DNA from: Sphingomonas cavernae | GTDB taxonomy: Bacteria; Pseudomonadota; Alphaproteobacteria; Sphingomonadales; Sphingomonadaceae | DNA length: 64,000 nucleotides | Direction: 5' to 3' | NCBI RefSeq assembly: GCF_003590775.1 | Contig: NZ_QYUM01000004.1 | Span: 434,001 to 498,000 of the forward strand | Shown here: one piece after another, positions 27,494 through 34,781 of the stretch | How positions within the stretch are numbered: position 1 is the stretch's first letter | Layout: each line of letters starts with the position of its first letter | Notes under the pieces: generated by a model | What the model was told of the DNA's origin: nothing | Database searches by the model: none | What the model saw: only the letters and a program-made list of their open reading frames with translations | Position numbers and translations under genes: made by a program

Positions 27494-28209
27494 AGCCGCG
27501 CGACTTCAGTCGAAAGCGTATAGCCCCCACCCCATACCGTCTTGATCAGCATCGGGTTTTTCGGATCGACCTCGATCTTGCGGCGCAGCCGGCTGACCTG
27601 ATTGTCGATCGCACGATCAAACGCATTGGCCTCGCGCCCCTGGGTGATATCGAGAAGCTGGTCGCGGCTCAGCACGTGATTGGGGCGCGTGACCAGCGCG
27701 AGGAGCAGATTATATTCGCCCGTGGAGAGCGGGACGGTGACACCCTCGCTATCAACCAGAATGCGTTCTCCCGCCTTCAACACCCAGCCGGCAAAGCCGT
27801 AGCTGCTGCTTTCGGGTGCGGACTGGCGCGATCCGCCGCCCCCTGCGCGACGGAGTATCACCTTGATCCTTGCGACGAGTTCGCGTGGGCTGAAGGGCTT
27901 GAGCACATAGTCGTCGGCGCCCATTTCGAGGCCCACAATACGGTCGGTCTCTTCGCTCTTCGCGGTAAGGAGAATGACGGGAATTTCGCCCGTCTCGCGG
28001 ATATGGCGGCACAGGCTGAGGCCATCCTCGCCGGGCATCATGATGTCGAGCACGACCAGGTCGATCGCATAGCCCTGAAGCCGCTGGCGCGCTGCCGCGG
28101 CATCGGCCACCGCGGTTACCCGAAACCCGCTCTTCTGCAGATAGCTGGCAAGCGGCTCGCGGATCGAGCGCTCGTCGTCGACGAGAAGGAGGTGCGGTCG
28201 GTCGGTCAT
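27490..28209 (-). CDS. OmpR-family response regulator
   Basis: 239 residues. The receiver domain has the acidic pair in LLLVDDE, phospho-acceptor Asp55 in VVLDIMMPGEDG, the Thr in LLTAKSEE and Lys in YVLKPFSP. The C-terminal winged helix contains NAFDRAIDNQVSRLRRKIEVDP and VWGGGYTLS. It acts with the EnvZ-like kinase downstream. OmpR itself is the closest textbook relative, but porin targets cannot be shown here. Confidence 0.93.
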   Translation of the reverse strand: MTDRPHLLLVDDERSIREPLASYLQKSGFRVTAVADAAAARQRLQGYAIDLVVLDIMMPGEDGLSLCRHIRETGEIPVILLTAKSEETDRIVGLEMGADDYVLKPFSPRELVARIKVILRRAGGGGSRQSAPESSSYGFAGWVLKAGERILVDSEGVTVPLSTGEYNLLLALVTRPNHVLSRDQLLDITQGREANAFDRAIDNQVSRLRRKIEVDPKNPMLIKTVWGGGYTLSTEVARL

Positions 28210-28281
28210 GCGTCGGTCGAACCCGTCATGGCGAAGCGGCGGCCAGGATGCAAACCCTGCCCGCCGCCCCGATGAAACGCC

Positions 28282-28875
28282 TTATTTGGGTTCGCCGCGT
28301 TTCGCCTTGAACGCGGCGCGTGCCGCATCCCGCTCCTGCTGCGTCACCTGACTGTCCTTGTTGGCGTCGGCGCGATCGAACATCGCAAGCGCTCGCGACT
28401 GGAACTCGGCCTTGGTGACCGTGCCGTCCTTATTGGCGTCCATCATGCCACCCGTGCCGCGTCCGCCGCGGTGCCAGCGACGGCCCTCGCCGCGCTCGCC
28501 CGTCTTTTCGCCGCGCTCGGCGCGCTGCGCCTGGCGCTTTTCGTGCGCTGCATCATATTCGGCGCGGCTGACCTGACCATTGCCATCGGCGTCGAGCGCC
28601 TTGAAGCGCGCGTCGGCGCGCGCCTTGTGCTGCGCGTCGCGTTCGGCCTGGGTGATCTGGCCGTCGCCATTGGTGTCGAGCCTGGCGAAGCGCTGGTCGA
28701 GGCTGGCGGTCAGCTCGGCGCGCGTGACGGTGCCGTCATTATTCGTGTCGGCGCCGTGCATGCCGCCACCGCGGTGCATGCCGGGATGGCCGGCATCGCC
28801 CCCCGTCTGCGCGATCGCGATACCGCCCGCGAGCAGCATGGCGCCAAGGCCGGTCGCCAAAATCATCTTCTTCAT
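28282..28875 (-). CDS. Secreted protein with five EF-hand loops
   Basis: 197 residues with a signal peptide (MKKMILATGLGAMLLAGGIAIA). Five calcium-binding loops are visible: DTNNDGTVTRAEL, DTNGDGQITQAER, DADGNGQVSRAEY, DANKDGTVTKAEF and DANKDSQVTQQER, with a Gly/Arg/His linker between the third and fourth. It is expected to bind calcium in the periplasm. ATG 28875 was chosen because it starts the signal peptide and has GGAG nine bases upstream. It lies 72 bases after the response-regulator gene on the opposite side, that is downstream of that two-gene operon on the same strand. The 210 bases upstream to the next gene hold no visible feature. Confidence 0.85.
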   Translation of the reverse strand: MKKMILATGLGAMLLAGGIAIAQTGGDAGHPGMHRGGGMHGADTNNDGTVTRAELTASLDQRFARLDTNGDGQITQAERDAQHKARADARFKALDADGNGQVSRAEYDAAHEKRQAQRAERGEKTGERGEGRRWHRGGRGTGGMMDANKDGTVTKAEFQSRALAMFDRADANKDSQVTQQERDAARAAFKAKRGEPK

Positions 28876-29085
28876 GGTCGAAAACTCCACATACATACGG
28901 GCACGTTGCCCGCCGATGCTGTGGTTTATGCGCGGCACCTGTCGCTGGAATTTGTCAGCGGCGCGGAAAAGTGTCGCAAATTGTCGCTGCGGAAGCTGGA
29001 GCGGGTGACCGATTCCAACATTAATTCCACTGCTCAGATCGATCGTGAGAGCCCAATCGTCCGGCGAGGTATCAGCCAGGCCACC

Positions 29086-30153
29086 TCACTTTGCCGTGGA
29101 AGTGCTAACGGCGGGCGGCTGGGAGGGTGGGGCCGGTATCTGCAGCCACCCTTGCAGGTAGGCAGCGAGCAACGTTGCGATCACGGCCGCGACTATCCCG
29201 ATCACCCAAGACGCCATGGAGGGCCAAATGCCTCCGAGCAGCCCCTTCTTCTTCTCCCGAAGATAGATCGCTGCAAACGGCACATAGCGGGAGTGTAGCC
29301 AATTGACCGCGACGATCAGGGCAAGAACGGCCCCCATCAAGATCGCGCGGTCCCCCAATCCGCTCAGACTTGGCAGGAACACCACCGCGCCCAGCAGCAT
29401 GAGTTGATTTATGCCGATACCCCACCGCTTGAAATTCGTGATGTAGGTTCGTTCGTACCGTTTCAGGTCACGCTTCAGCGTCTCAAGCTGACCGAGCACC
29501 CATGCTTCATTCGCCCCTTGGGTCATGGCCGAGTTCACTTGGGGACCAAACTCGATAGAAACGACCTGGTTGGACCCCGTGCCATCCGGTTTCGAGGCAA
29601 AAATCTTGATGATCTCAGCCTTATCCACACTGAACTGGAGCTGCTTGAAATCTTCTAGATAACGGGCCTGTTCTGTCCCCGCGACGACGGTAACGATGAC
29701 GCTGGGGAAGTCGCGACGAATGCTCTCCGCAATCTCCGTGATCTGCTCCCGATCAATTTCAATCGCGCCGAAGTTGTGTCGCGCGATGTGGAACTGCTCC
29801 GCCCTTTGGATATCGTCAGCCTGCTCGCCCCCTGCATGGGGAAAGAGAACGAAGGTCCCGGCTGATCCGATGATCGTTTGCCAGTCGCCGTGGATTTCAC
29901 CCTTGGCATTCATCGTGCCGGTGACGGTGAGTTCCCCAAACTCGACATCCTCGATCTCAACTTGAGGCTGCCCGGTGAGTGTCAACGTCGGCGCTTCAAA
30001 AGCGCCCTGCACAGAATAGACGGCGATCCCCACGCCCTGCTCATTCATGCGCAAGGTGCCGGTAAGCGCCGAATCTTCACCTTCGAGCGTGACGAACACA
30101 TTGCCTATGTTCGTACCCCACGCCTTACCCGCCCATCGCTTTGTCAGTGCCAT
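29086..30153 (-). CDS. Unrecognised membrane protein, possibly acquired
   Basis: 355 residues. Residues 1-110 look like a beta-rich soluble domain, 110-245 a mixed alpha/beta region with a basic coiled segment (LKRDLKRYERTYITNFKRW), and three hydrophobic helices follow (about 247-263, 269-285, 313-334) with a Pro/Ser tail. There is no signal peptide, so the first part is probably cytoplasmic. The start at 30153 has AGGGGG four bases upstream. Codon use and base composition look less GC-rich than the surroundings, and tRNA-Gly lies 104 bases away, a common integration site. I do not recognise the family; the gene call itself is secure. Confidence 0.75.
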   Translation of the reverse strand: MALTKRWAGKAWGTNIGNVFVTLEGEDSALTGTLRMNEQGVGIAVYSVQGAFEAPTLTLTGQPQVEIEDVEFGELTVTGTMNAKGEIHGDWQTIIGSAGTFVLFPHAGGEQADDIQRAEQFHIARHNFGAIEIDREQITEIAESIRRDFPSVIVTVVAGTEQARYLEDFKQLQFSVDKAEIIKIFASKPDGTGSNQVVSIEFGPQVNSAMTQGANEAWVLGQLETLKRDLKRYERTYITNFKRWGIGINQLMLLGAVVFLPSLSGLGDRAILMGAVLALIVAVNWLHSRYVPFAAIYLREKKKGLLGGIWPSMASWVIGIVAAVIATLLAAYLQGWLQIPAPPSQPPAVSTSTAK

Positions 30154-30256
30154 AATGCCCCCTTGCCCCCGGACATATCTGAACGTCACTAGGAAGAACA
30201 GGCGAGCGAAAGCGTCGTCCGCAAACTAACGGAGCTTAACCCACTGATGTTATCGG

Positions 30257-30330
30257 TGGAGCGGGTGAAGGGAATCGAACCCTCGTCGTAAGCTTGGAAG
30301 GCTTCTGCTCTACCATTGAGCTACACCCGC
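30257..30330 (-). tRNA. tRNA-Gly (TCC)
   Basis: Seventy-four-base cloverleaf on the minus strand with acceptor stem GCGGGTG/CACCCGC, D arm GCTCAATGGTAGAGC, anticodon TCC (complement of 30296-30298), T arm with GGTTCGATTCC, and an encoded TCCA 3' end. Confidence 0.97.
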
Positions 30331-30364
30331 GCGGCCGCCCTCTTCCTTGGCCGGCACCGATTTG

Positions 30365-30793
30365 TCAATGGGGCGCGTCCTCGACGGGGATCGGATCGGC
30401 GAGCGTTATGCCGTCGAGCACCTGCGCGGTTTCGTCGCGCACGCGCAGCATCAGTTGCCGAAGACGGCACTTTCGTTCTTCGAGGCAGTTCTTGCATGTC
30501 TCGTGCGCGAACCGGCTGGCACAAGGGACGAGCGCGAGCGAACCGCGCGTCAGCCGGACGATGTCGCCATAGCTTATGTCGACGGGCGCCAGCGCGAGCC
30601 AATAGCCGCCATCCTTGCCCCTGAGCGTCGCCACCAGCCCGGCGCGGCTCATCTCGGAAAGGATGACTGTCAGGAACTTTGCCGGGATATTCTGCGCGTC
30701 AGCTATCTGGGTAAGCTGGATGGGGCCTTCACCATAATGGTCGGCCAGGTGCTGGAGCGCGCGGATTGTGTACCGGGTCCGTTGAGAAAGCAT
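30365..30793 (-). CDS. Rrf2-family regulator with four clustered cysteines
   Basis: 142 residues. The N-terminal winged helix (TRYTIRALQHLADHY, NIPAKFLTVILSEMSRAGLV, GKDGGYWLA) is typical of Rrf2 proteins. Cys91, Cys100, Cys103 and Cys109 could hold an Fe-S cluster as in IscR, NsrR or RsrR. It differs from the NsrR-like paralogue 725 bases away, which has three cysteines. Target genes unknown; it is encoded 34 bases from tRNA-Gly on the same strand and stands alone. No clear ribosome site precedes the ATG. Confidence 0.88.
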   Translation of the reverse strand: MLSQRTRYTIRALQHLADHYGEGPIQLTQIADAQNIPAKFLTVILSEMSRAGLVATLRGKDGGYWLALAPVDISYGDIVRLTRGSLALVPCASRFAHETCKNCLEERKCRLRQLMLRVRDETAQVLDGITLADPIPVEDAPH

Positions 30794-30843
30794 GTTGCGT
30801 CAATGAACCGGAAGACAACGGATTGCAACCGGTGTGGGAAAGG

Positions 30844-31146
30844 TCAGCCAGTCCCCGGATTGAACGATGGCGGATCGCTGGCGGGAAAGGATTCATCCGA
30901 CGCTTCGTCGACTTCGTGCCAGGCGCGGCTGGCGCCGTCACGCATCGCCGCAGGGCCGGCATTGCGGACCTGTGCATGCGCTTCGGGTTCGGTCTCGCCC
31001 GGCGAAAAAGCCGCTGCGTGTCCGTCAAGCGGTTGCGCGTCCGCATTGCGCCGGCGCACGAACAGCCAACCCGCCAGCAGGCCGATGCCCGCCGACGACA
31101 GCGCGATCACCAGCTTGCCGGCCCTCATACCCCTCGCCTTTCCCAT
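30844..31146 (-). CDS. Small single-span membrane protein, likely stress-induced
   Basis: 100 residues with one membrane helix (about 10-25, LVIALSSAGIGLLAGWLF) followed by an arginine cluster and a soluble acidic tail ending in DEASDESFPASDPPSF. That DESFPASDPP-type motif recurs, to my knowledge, in small alphaproteobacterial proteins of unknown function. AAAGG lies six bases before ATG 31146. A GGAAC-N16-GGTT promoter-like element lies upstream on the same strand, pointing to the general stress response. Function unknown. Confidence 0.7.
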   Translation of the reverse strand: MGKARGMRAGKLVIALSSAGIGLLAGWLFVRRRNADAQPLDGHAAAFSPGETEPEAHAQVRNAGPAAMRDGASRAWHEVDEASDESFPASDPPSFNPGTG

Positions 31147-31175
31147 TTCGCGCCTTTCATATGATTTCGGCCCAG

Positions 31176-31200
31176 AACCCCGCAAACGGCGGGCCGTTCC
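31176..31200 (-). promoter_or_regulatory. EcfG-type promoter upstream of the small membrane protein
   Basis: Read on the minus strand: GGAAC at 31200-31196, a 16-base spacer, then GGTT at 31179-31176. This matches the alphaproteobacterial general-stress sigma factor consensus GGAAC-N16/17-CGTT in nine positions of ten... the one mismatch is the first base of the -10. It ends about 30 bases before the start codon. Confidence 0.55.
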
Positions 31201-31247
31201 CTTCTATTCCGGTCGAGGACGCATTCCAACGGCTTGCCGCACAAATT

Positions 31248-31273
31248 GGAACATCGCCAGCACGTCGCCGGTT
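31248..31273 (+). promoter_or_regulatory. EcfG-type promoter upstream of the Gln-rich small protein
   Basis: GGAAC at 31248-31252, 17-base spacer, GGTT at 31270-31273, then the AGGAGG ribosome site at 31302-31307 and ATG at 31317. It faces away from the similar element on the other strand, so both small genes would respond together to the general stress sigma factor. Confidence 0.55.
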
Positions 31274-31316
31274 TCCCTGTTATCCCGATGACGGGAAGAT
31301 GCAGGAGGACCTTGCA

Positions 31317-31475
31317 ATGCCTGACAAGAAGAAACAGCAGCAACAGCCCCAGCGGCAACAGCCCGGCCGTGACGATCGCCAGCAGGAGCAACAGCAGCCC
31401 GATCGCCAGCGCCAGATGGGCGACGAAGATCGCCGCCAGGATCGCCAGCAAGGCGGTTTCGAACGCGACCGCTAG
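31317..31475 (+). CDS. Small Gln/Arg/Asp-rich hydrophilic protein
   Basis: 52 residues, almost entirely Gln, Arg, Asp, Lys and Pro, with no hydrophobic core, so probably disordered. The gene is supported by a near-ideal AGGAGG eight bases before the ATG, an EcfG-like promoter upstream and a strong terminator 19 bases after the stop. Such small hydrophilic proteins are often induced by desiccation or osmotic stress; that is inference. No database family recognised. Confidence 0.65.
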   Translation: MPDKKKQQQQPQRQQPGRDDRQQEQQQPDRQRQMGDEDRRQDRQQGGFERDR

Positions 31476-31494
31476 GATAACTGCTCAAGAAATC

Positions 31495-31519
31495 GGGGCC
31501 GCGTCGCGGCCCCTTTTTT
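31495..31519 (+). terminator. Strong rho-independent terminator
   Basis: Perfect eight-base stem GGGGCCGC/GCGGCCCC with a GTC loop and six T residues. It ends the small Gln-rich gene; the T tract overlaps the last bases of the convergent nsrR-like gene. Confidence 0.9.
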
Positions 31520-31958
31520 ATTCGCCGCTCACCATGGTGGCATCAGCGACGAACAGCCGCGCAAGATCGTCGCGCTTTACCAGAAGATCGTCGAGCGAAT
31601 AGCCGTCGAGCACCGCCATGAAGGCCGCCAGCGCTTCCTTGAGCGCGCCGGTCAGGCCACAGGCGGGCGCGATGATGCAGTTGCCGCAATCGACCAGATC
31701 GAAACCGTCCTCGGTATGGCGCACCACCGCACCAACGTTGATTTCCACAGCGGGACGCCCCAGCCGTACGCCACCAAAGCGGCCGCGCACGCTGGTGACA
31801 TAGCCAGCATTCACCAGATCGTTGACGACCTTCATCAGGTGGTTTTGCGAGATGCCATAGGCGCGCGCGATCTCGGCGATCGAGCATAACCGGTCGGGTC
31901 GCGCGCCGAGGTAGAGCAGCACGCGCATGGCATAATCGGTGTAGCGCGTCAGCCGCAT
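31518..31958 (-). CDS. nsrR: NsrR-like Rrf2 regulator (nitric-oxide sensor)
   Basis: 146 residues. The MRLTRYTDYAMRVLLYLG start is that of NsrR, and Cys91, Cys94 and Cys100 (DCGNCIIAPACGL) match the cluster-binding region. In this family a 4Fe-4S or 2Fe-2S cluster reacts with nitric oxide and repression is lifted. ATG 31958 has AAGGA five bases upstream. It diverges from a truncated-hemoglobin and flavohemoglobin operon, and two NsrR-type dyads lie in the shared gap, so autoregulated control of that operon is very likely. Confidence 0.9.
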   Translation of the reverse strand: MRLTRYTDYAMRVLLYLGARPDRLCSIAEIARAYGISQNHLMKVVNDLVNAGYVTSVRGRFGGVRLGRPAVEINVGAVVRHTEDGFDLVDCGNCIIAPACGLTGALKEALAAFMAVLDGYSLDDLLVKRDDLARLFVADATMVSGE

Positions 31959-32001
31959 CGCATTCCTTTGTCCGGGCGCTTCGCAGCGCCCCAATCGTTA
32001 T

Positions 32002-32054
32002 ATGTATTTTTGTTGCATGTTTCAATTGAGCTGATACATGCACACACAATGCAT
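32002..32054. promoter_or_regulatory. Two NsrR-type operators
   Basis: Two 17-base dyads, ATGTATTTTTGTTGCAT at 32002-32018 and ATGCACACACAATGCAT at 32038-32054, lie 36 bases apart centre to centre in the gap between nsrR and the globin gene. Both follow the eight-one-eight layout of NsrR sites built on ATGCAT half-sites. This gap is also notably AT-rich. Confidence 0.7.
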
Positions 32055-32070
32055 GATTGGAGCATGAGTC

Positions 32071-32463
32071 GTGAACGATGCTGCACAGATCGACGACGCG
32101 GGGCTCGAACGGCTCGTCCCGCTGTTCTATTCCCGCATCCGTGAAGACTCCGAGCTTGGCCCCATCTTCAATGACGCGATCCACGACTGGCCCGAACATC
32201 TCGACAAGCTTGTCGCCTTCTGGTCGTCGGTGATGCTCACGACGGGGCGCTACAAGGGCAACCCGATGGCCGCACATCTGAAGCATGCCGCGCGGATCAC
32301 CCCCGAACTCTTCGAACGCTGGCTGGCGCTGTGGAATCGCACGGTCGCGGAAGTCATGGCGCCCGATGCCGCGGCGGCGCTTCAGATCAAGGCCGCGCGC
32401 ATCGCCGAGAGCCTGCAGCTCGCGCTGTTCTTTCGGCTCGAGCCGCGATCCACGAGCCCCTGA
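32071..32463 (+). CDS. Group III truncated hemoglobin
   Basis: 130 residues, the size of a 2-on-2 globin. LVPLFYSRIREDSELGPIF contains the B10 tyrosine, FWSSVMLTTGRYKGNP follows, and the AAHLKHAARITPELFERWLALW segment carries the proximal F8 histidine and the G8 tryptophan typical of group III. It probably binds nitric oxide or oxygen. GTG 32071 has GGAG eight bases upstream. It leads an operon with flavohemoglobin behind the NsrR operators. Confidence 0.88.
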   Translation: MNDAAQIDDAGLERLVPLFYSRIREDSELGPIFNDAIHDWPEHLDKLVAFWSSVMLTTGRYKGNPMAAHLKHAARITPELFERWLALWNRTVAEVMAPDAAAALQIKAARIAESLQLALFFRLEPRSTSP

Positions 32464-32518
32464 CGCCGACACCGACGCCGACGACACCATTCCCAGAGCA
32501 ATAACCAAGGAAACGCTG

Positions 32519-33730
32519 ATGACGCAGTCCCTCAGCGAGCGCACGATCGCGCTCGTCAAAGCCACCGTTCCCGCGCTCGAGGCGCACGGCCTCGACATCG
32601 TGCGCGAAATGTATGCGCGCATGTTCGAGAACCCGGAGATCCGCGACCTGTTCAACCAGTCACATCAGGGAGCCGATGGCGCGCAGCCCCGCGCGCTGAC
32701 CGCTGCGATCCTCGCCTATGCGGCCAATATCGAAAATCTCGGCGCACTGGCGGCCGCAGTCGAGCGGATCGCGCAGAAGCATGTCGGGCTCCAGATCCTG
32801 CCCGAACATTATCCCCATGTCGCTGAAGCACTGCTGGGCGCGATCAAGGCGGTGCTGGGTGATGCCGCGACCGACGAGATCCTCGCGGCCTGGGGCGAAG
32901 CCTATTGGTTCCTCGCCAACATACTGATCGCGCGCGAGAACCGGATCTATGGCGAACTCGCGGCAGCCGAGGGCGGCTGGAGCGGCTGGCGCGATTTCGT
33001 GATCGAGACGGTGCAGCGCGAAAGCGCGGTGATCACGTCATTCATTCTGCGCCCCACCGATGGCGGCCGCGTTGTTCGACACAAGCCCGGTCAATACCTC
33101 ACCTTCTGGCTCGAACTGCCGGGGCATCCCCCGATCAAGCGCAACTATTCGATCTCCAACGCCCCCAATGGCGAATATTACCGCATCTCAGTGAAGCGCG
33201 AATCCAGCGGGCTCGTCTCCGGATGGCTGCATGATCACGCCACGCCAGGCACCGCGTTGAAGGTTGCGCCGCCGGCGGGCGAATTCTTCCTGCCCGAACG
33301 CCCCGAACGGCCGGTGGTGCTGCTTTCGGGCGGCGTCGGGCTGACGCCGATGGCAGCGATGCTCGAAACCGCGGCCGAGCGCCATGTCGATCTGCCGATC
33401 CACTATATCCACGGCACGCATGACGGCACCACGCATGCGATGCGCGCATCGGTGAGCGCGCTCGCCATGGCGCGCCCGGGCATCAAGGTTACGACCTTTT
33501 ACCAGACGCCGCGTGCGGAGGACGTCCTGGGTGAGCATTATGACCACGCCGGACTGATCGACCGGGACTGGCTGGCATCGGAGACGCCGATCGACGATGC
33601 CGACTATTTCCTCTGCGGCCCGCGACCGTTCCTGCGCGCTTTCGTTTCTGCATTATCACAGGCCGGGGTTCCGGCCGACCGAATCCATTATGAGTTCTTC
33701 GGTCCCGCTGACGAACTCCTCGCGGCCTGA
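32519..33730 (+). CDS. hmp: Flavohemoglobin, nitric oxide dioxygenase
   Basis: 403 residues in three parts: globin domain (1-140, F8 His in QKHVGLQILPEHYPHV), FAD domain (RNYSISNAPNGEYYRISVKRE) and NAD domain (LLSGGVGLTPMAAML, DYFLCGPRPF). It converts nitric oxide and oxygen to nitrate in the cytosol. AAGGA lies seven bases before ATG 32519. It follows the truncated globin by 55 bases and is presumably NsrR-controlled. Confidence 0.95.
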   Translation: MTQSLSERTIALVKATVPALEAHGLDIVREMYARMFENPEIRDLFNQSHQGADGAQPRALTAAILAYAANIENLGALAAAVERIAQKHVGLQILPEHYPHVAEALLGAIKAVLGDAATDEILAAWGEAYWFLANILIARENRIYGELAAAEGGWSGWRDFVIETVQRESAVITSFILRPTDGGRVVRHKPGQYLTFWLELPGHPPIKRNYSISNAPNGEYYRISVKRESSGLVSGWLHDHATPGTALKVAPPAGEFFLPERPERPVVLLSGGVGLTPMAAMLETAAERHVDLPIHYIHGTHDGTTHAMRASVSALAMARPGIKVTTFYQTPRAEDVLGEHYDHAGLIDRDWLASETPIDDADYFLCGPRPFLRAFVSALSQAGVPADRIHYEFFGPADELLAA

Positions 33731-33736
33731 TGACAA

Positions 33737-33760
33737 AAGGGACGCGCCTCGGCGCGTCCC
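33737..33760 (-). terminator. Terminator downstream of tRNA-Tyr
   Basis: Nine-base stem GGGACGCGC/GCGCGTCCC with a four-base loop. On the minus strand it is followed by TTTTGT, so it would end tRNA-Tyr transcription; on the plus strand it lies just after hmp but has an A-rich rather than T-rich tail. Confidence 0.7.
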
Positions 33761-33852
33761 GCACAAAAAATAGCAACTTCGCGATATACGCCAAGCAGTC
33801 CGCCGCAACGATGCTGCCGCGCTGTTGAACCGCGTCTTCGAATTCGGGGAAT

Positions 33853-33939
33853 TGGTGGACAGGGCTGGATTCGAACCAGCGTACGGGAAACCCGGGCAGA
33901 TTTACAGTCTGCTGCCTTTAACCACTCGGCCACCTGTCC
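33853..33939 (-). tRNA. tRNA-Tyr (GTA)
   Basis: 87-base tRNA on the minus strand with acceptor stem GGACAGG/CCTGTCC, anticodon GTA (complement of 33903-33905), long class II variable arm (CCCGGGTTTCCCGTA region), T loop GGTTCGAATCC and an encoded ACCA end. Confidence 0.97.
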
Positions 33940-33968
33940 AGGGTGCCTGTCATCAGGAAGGCGGCTCA

Positions 33969-34778
33969 ATGGCGAATGGGCGCTTGCCTGTCAACGCCTC
34001 CGCGCGCAAAAGCCCGCAGATTATGAAAAGAGGCCATCGACCATCGCAACAGGCGCACGGACGTCCCCGTTTCTGGGGCCGCCACGCCGTACTCGCCGCG
34101 CTCGCCAATCCCGAACGCACCGTCCGCAAGATCTGGGGAACGCGGGAGGCTTTGACAAGGCTCGATCTGCCGCCGGTGATTCCCGTCACCTATTGCGATG
34201 CCGCCGACCTCGGCCGACTCGTGCCCTCAGATGCGCCGCATCAGGGGCTGGTAGTCGAAGTCGATCCGCTCGAGGACGTGTGGCTGGGCGAACTGCTGGA
34301 ACGCGGCGTCGAGCAGAATCGCCCGCTGGTCGTGCTCGATCAGGTGACCGATCCGCACAATGTCGGCGCGATCCTGCGCTCGGCGGCCGCCTTCGACGCG
34401 CTCGGCATCGTCACGCAGGACCGGCACGCGCCCCCCGAATCGGGAACCGTGGCGCGCGCCGCTTCGGGCGCGCTCGAGCTGGTGCCTTGGGTGCGCGTGG
34501 TCAACCTTGCGCGCGCGCTAGACGAGATCGCCGAGGCCGGATTCTGGCGCATCGGGCTGACGGGTGCGGCGACGCGCACGCTTGACGATGTGATGGGTAC
34601 GGCCAAGGTCGCGCTTGTCCTCGGCGCCGAAGGCGAGGGGTTGCGTCACAACAGCGCGGCGCATTGCGACGAGCTTGCCAAGCTGCCGATCAGTCCTAAG
34701 GTGGAAAGCCTGAACGTGTCGAACGCCGCGGCGATCGCGCTCTATGCAGCGGCGACCCGGCCGCAAGTGGGGGGCTGA
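33969..34778 (+). CDS. rlmB: TrmH/RlmB-type RNA 2'-O-methyltransferase
   Basis: 269 residues. A substrate-binding N-terminal domain (GRHAVLAALANPERTVRKIW) is followed by a SPOUT domain with motif 1 VVLDQVTDPHNVGAILRSAAAF, motif 2 LVLGAEGEGLR and motif 3 LPISPKVESLNVSNAAAIALY. It probably methylates G2251 of 23S rRNA. ATG 33969 is preferred for AGGAAGG seven bases upstream; the start is only 29 bases from the 5' end of the divergent tRNA-Tyr. Confidence 0.93.
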   Translation: MANGRLPVNASARKSPQIMKRGHRPSQQAHGRPRFWGRHAVLAALANPERTVRKIWGTREALTRLDLPPVIPVTYCDAADLGRLVPSDAPHQGLVVEVDPLEDVWLGELLERGVEQNRPLVVLDQVTDPHNVGAILRSAAAFDALGIVTQDRHAPPESGTVARAASGALELVPWVRVVNLARALDEIAEAGFWRIGLTGAATRTLDDVMGTAKVALVLGAEGEGLRHNSAAHCDELAKLPISPKVESLNVSNAAAIALYAAATRPQVGG

Positions 34779-34781
34779 TTG

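Noticed and set aside
30257-30330. tRNA-Gly as a phage or island attachment site
   Set aside because: I found no integrase and no direct repeat of the tRNA 3' end in the window; only the atypical neighbour remains as weak evidence.
31518-32655. A 370-codon frame running through nsrR and across the globin gene on the minus strand
   Set aside because: It spans the divergent promoter and the opposite-strand globin gene; the NsrR translation in another frame is a clear family member.
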